Shown here piece after piece: positions 6,445 to 8,054 of a DNA stretch of 8,054 nt. Under the pieces are notes generated by a model. The model searched no databases. It was not told the DNA's origin and saw only the letters and a program-made list of their open reading frames with translations. The DNA comes from an uncultured Clostridia bacterium (lineage in GTDB: Bacteria > Bacillota > Clostridia > Oscillospirales > CAG-272): assembly GCA_946618395.1 (NCBI GenBank), contig CAMOLD010000056.1:1-8054 (forward strand). The letters run 5' to 3'. The translations under genes and the position numbers were made by a program. How positions within the stretch are numbered: the first letter of the stretch is position 1; every line of letters starts with the position of its first letter.

Positions 6445-7616
6445 GCAAGAAACAAGCACCCAAAACAGCCTTGGCTGAAGAGGAATTGATTGAGGAAAAG
6501 GAAACCCCGGTCGAGGAAACCGAACCCGTAAGAGAAAAGGTTGACGTTGACCAGTTGATCGAAAAAGGCAAAAAAGGCAAACTTTCGGCAAGTGATCTGG
6601 ACGACGTCATGGAAGAAATGGATTTTGATGTGGACAGCATCGACCAACTTTACGAGAAGTTAGAGGATAGCGGTGTCGCATTTGAGGATGACGATTTCTC
6701 CAAGGACGAGATGAACGAGATCGAAAACGAGGTCGCCTCTTTCGGTTCCGGAGAAGGAATTGACAACTTTTTGGAGCAGGAGGGCATTGGAACCGACGAT
6801 CCCGTTCGCCTTTACCTCAAAGAGATCGGTAAAGTTCCGCTGGTCAGCGGCGAGCGCGAAAAAGAGCTTGCCGAGCAGATGATGGCGGGCGACGAATCTG
6901 CCAAAACCCAGCTTGTGGAGGCAAACCTGCGCCTGGTTGTCAGCATTGCAAAGCGCTATGTCGGCCGCGGAATGTATTTTTTGGATTTGATTCAGGAAGG
7001 CAATCTGGGCTTGATGAAAGCTGTTGAAAAATTTGATTACACCAAGGGGTTCAAGTTTTCCACCTATGCCACTTGGTGGATCCGCCAGGCAATCACGCGC
7101 GCCATTGCCGATCAGGCAAGAACCATTCGCATTCCGGTCCACATGGTGGAAACCATTCATAAAGTTTCGCGCTATTCCCGCCAGATGATGCAGGAAATGG
7201 GCAGAGAGCCCACGCCGGAGGAAATTGCCGAAAAGCTGGGCATGTCGGCAGAGAAAGTGCGCGAGATCATCAAGGTTGGTCAGGACCCCGTCTCTTTGGA
7301 GACCCCCATTGGCGAGGAAGAAGACAGCCACCTGGGCGATTTTATTCCCGATGACGATACCCCGTCCCCTGCCGAAGCGACCTCTGCAAACATTTTGCGC
7401 GAGGAACTGGAACGCCAGTTGCGCACGCTCACTCCACGCGAGCAGACCGTCATCAAACTCCGCTTCGGACTTTATGACGGAAGAACGCGCACGTTGGAGG
7501 AAGTTGGCAAAGAGTTTGATATTACCCGTGAGCGCATTCGTCAAATTGAGGCAAAGGCATTGCGCAAATTGCGCCATCCCAGCCGCGCGCGGCACCTCAA
7601 AGGCTTTATGGAATAA
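6441..7616 (+). CDS. rpoD: RNA polymerase primary sigma factor RpoD (SigA)
   Basis: The 391-residue protein is a group 1 sigma-70 factor that directs RNA polymerase to housekeeping promoters. An acidic N-terminal tail and compact region 1.1 (about 34-80, VDQLIEKGKKGKLSASDLDD and following) precede region 1.2, which starts with DPVRLYLKEIG (from D120). Region 2 holds the core-binding GMYFLDLIQEGNLGLMKAVE segment and the -10 recognition helix YATWWIRQ (209-216). Region 3 follows, and the region 4.2 helix-turn-helix spans about 351-382, including the ITRERIRQIEAKAL helix that reads the -35. The near-consensus TTGnnn/TATAAT promoters in this window fit such a factor. AAGGAAGG (6423-6430) lies 10 bases before ATG 6441. 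The start overlaps the dnaG stop by ATGA, so translation is probably coupled. Confidence 0.98.
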   Translation: MSKKQAPKTALAEEELIEEKETPVEETEPVREKVDVDQLIEKGKKGKLSASDLDDVMEEMDFDVDSIDQLYEKLEDSGVAFEDDDFSKDEMNEIENEVASFGSGEGIDNFLEQEGIGTDDPVRLYLKEIGKVPLVSGEREKELAEQMMAGDESAKTQLVEANLRLVVSIAKRYVGRGMYFLDLIQEGNLGLMKAVEKFDYTKGFKFSTYATWWIRQAITRAIADQARTIRIPVHMVETIHKVSRYSRQMMQEMGREPTPEEIAEKLGMSAEKVREIIKVGQDPVSLETPIGEEEDSHLGDFIPDDDTPSPAEATSANILREELERQLRTLTPREQTVIKLRFGLYDGRTRTLEEVGKEFDITRERIRQIEAKALRKLRHPSRARHLKGFME

Positions 7617-7766
7617 GAATTGTCGCATTTCACAAACGAATTTTTGAAAAATTGTGAAAAAAGCCCGAAAAAATCGGCGGACTGACGAAATGAATCCAAA
7701 AACTTTTGTGCAAGTGGTCGATGGAATTTGACGGGAAGGAAAGCAATTCCCCCAAAAAACGGCCGC

Positions 7767-7796
7767 TTTCGCGTGTGCGCGCGGGAACGCGCGAAA
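7767..7796. repeat. Imperfect inverted repeat between rpoD and the lipoprotein gene
   Basis: TTTCGCGTGT (7767-7776) can pair with ACGCGCGAAA (7787-7796), ten pairs including one G-T, around a GC-rich 10-base loop. It ends 7 bases before the -35 box at 7804. No T-run follows on the plus strand, so it is a poor intrinsic terminator. It could be a weak rpoD terminator, an operator upstream of the next promoter, or chance in CG-rich DNA. The rest of 7617-7803 holds only short hairpins (such as CCGA/TCGG at 7665-7677) and no gene. Confidence 0.35.
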
Positions 7797-7803
7797 ATTA
7801 GAC

Positions 7804-7832
7804 TTGACAGAATCCTTTAAAAGTTGTAAAAT
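7804..7832 (+). promoter_or_regulatory. Near-consensus sigma-A promoter of the lipoprotein gene
   Basis: A perfect -35 TTGACA (7804-7809), a 17-base spacer, and -10 TAAAAT (7827-7832, five of six). Transcription should start near 7839, giving a short leader of about 43 bases before ATG 7882. Confidence 0.88.
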
Positions 7833-7881
7833 AGAAAAGATGAATCATACGAAAATTCCGATCCCAAACGGAGGAATCCAC

Positions 7882-8054
7882 ATGAAAAAAAGATTGTTAT
7901 GCCTTGCGCTTTGCCTGATTCTCCTGTTGCCGGCGGTGCTTTCCGGCTGTAAAAAGAAGGACAATATGGAGAAATTCCAACAAACGGCAACCACGCTTTC
8001 TATGTGGGTGGTAGTCGAGGATGAAAACAGCGTCAGCGAGGAAGCTCAAAAGAT
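7882..8054 (+). CDS. Lipoprotein, possibly an ABC transporter substrate-binding protein (3' end outside window)
   Basis: The first 57 codons are present and the reading frame is open to the window edge. The N-terminus is a type II signal peptide: MKKR, a hydrophobic core (about 5-20), and the lipobox LSGC, making C23 the lipidated first residue of the mature protein. A short charged linker (KKKDNMEKF) leads to TATTLSMWVVVEDENSVSEEA. This resembles, from memory, the first strand of clostridial extracellular solute-binding lipoproteins, which often begin with a hydrophobic strand containing MW or LW and then an acidic D/E-rich turn. That family call is tentative because only about 35 mature residues are visible. 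GGAGG (7870-7874), 7 bases before the ATG, sets the start. An in-frame ATG at 7840 lacks a ribosome binding site. The gene has its own strong promoter and is unrelated in function to rpoD. Confidence 0.85.
   Translation, partial: MKKRLLCLALCLILLLPAVLSGCKKKDNMEKFQQTATTLSMWVVVEDENSVSEEAQK

Noticed and set aside
6660..7628. Minus-strand open frame (322 codons) opposite rpoD
   Set aside because: It is a shadow of rpoD codon usage, with no motif or independent regulatory context.
7636..7656. AATTTTT/AAAAATT repeat just after rpoD as a terminator
   Set aside because: The stem has almost no G+C and an unstable loop, and purines rather than T follow it on the plus strand.
7690..7731. 13-codon open frame from ATG 7690 as a small protein gene
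   Set aside because: It has no ribosome binding site, no promoter of its own and a very short length.
3525..7796. Shared TTTCGCG/CGCGAAA dyads at 3525-3558 and 7767-7796 as a common operator
   Set aside because: The half-sites face opposite ways in the two dyads. The same heptamer also occurs inside coding sequence (near 1908, 5766 and 7164), so it fits background composition.
7840..7881. Upstream in-frame ATG at 7840 for the lipoprotein, possibly leaderless
   Set aside because: It would put 14 residues before a textbook lipoprotein signal peptide. The ribosome binding site at 7870-7874 points to ATG 7882.
1..8054. Undescribed defence, mobile or CRISPR-type system
   Set aside because: Every substantial plus-strand frame belongs to a known housekeeping or common family. 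I saw no direct-repeat arrays, transposase motifs or integration scars. The only partial gene of uncertain role is the lipoprotein at the edge.

Overview
This window is a stretch of ordinary bacterial chromosome. All protein genes are on the plus strand. It probably comes from a Gram-positive, clostridia-like Bacillota with moderate G+C. That placement is inferred from the strong AAAGGAG-type ribosome binding sites, consensus sigma-A promoters, intrinsic terminators, a dgt-dnaG-rpoD gene order, a sigma factor with a compact region 1.1, and a Lys/Arg-led lipoprotein signal peptide. No species can be named.

Positions 1-1111: the 3' part of a tRNA-Ala(GGC), with encoded CCA and a perfect terminator directly behind it. 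A monocistronic sugar-nucleotidyltransferase-like gene of unknown substrate follows.

Positions 1139-3497: a near-consensus extended -10 promoter drives a leader with two hairpins and rpmE (zinc-type ribosomal protein L31). A strong terminator follows rpmE. Then come hflX (ribosome-splitting GTPase) and yigZ (IMPACT/UPF0029 family), which overlap by 8 bases. No separate hflX promoter is evident, so hflX-yigZ may depend on read-through from rpmE. Their products would all act on or near the ribosome.

Positions 3498-7616: a 14-bp perfect hairpin separates yigZ from a tightly packed dgt-dnaG-rpoD group: a dNTP triphosphohydrolase, DNA primase and the primary sigma factor. This is a variant of the macromolecular synthesis operon, linking nucleotide pools, replication priming and transcription initiation. 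dnaG starts at TTG, and dnaG and rpoD overlap by ATGA.

Positions 7617-8054: a 265-base gap without a gene holds an imperfect inverted repeat and then a TTGACA-N17-TAAAAT promoter. That promoter drives the start of a lipoprotein gene cut by the window edge, possibly an ABC transporter substrate-binding protein.

I found no mobile element, CRISPR array, defence cassette or convincing unknown system. The points most worth a second look are regulatory: the L31 leader, the terminator between rpmE and hflX, and the missing promoter in front of dgt-dnaG-rpoD.
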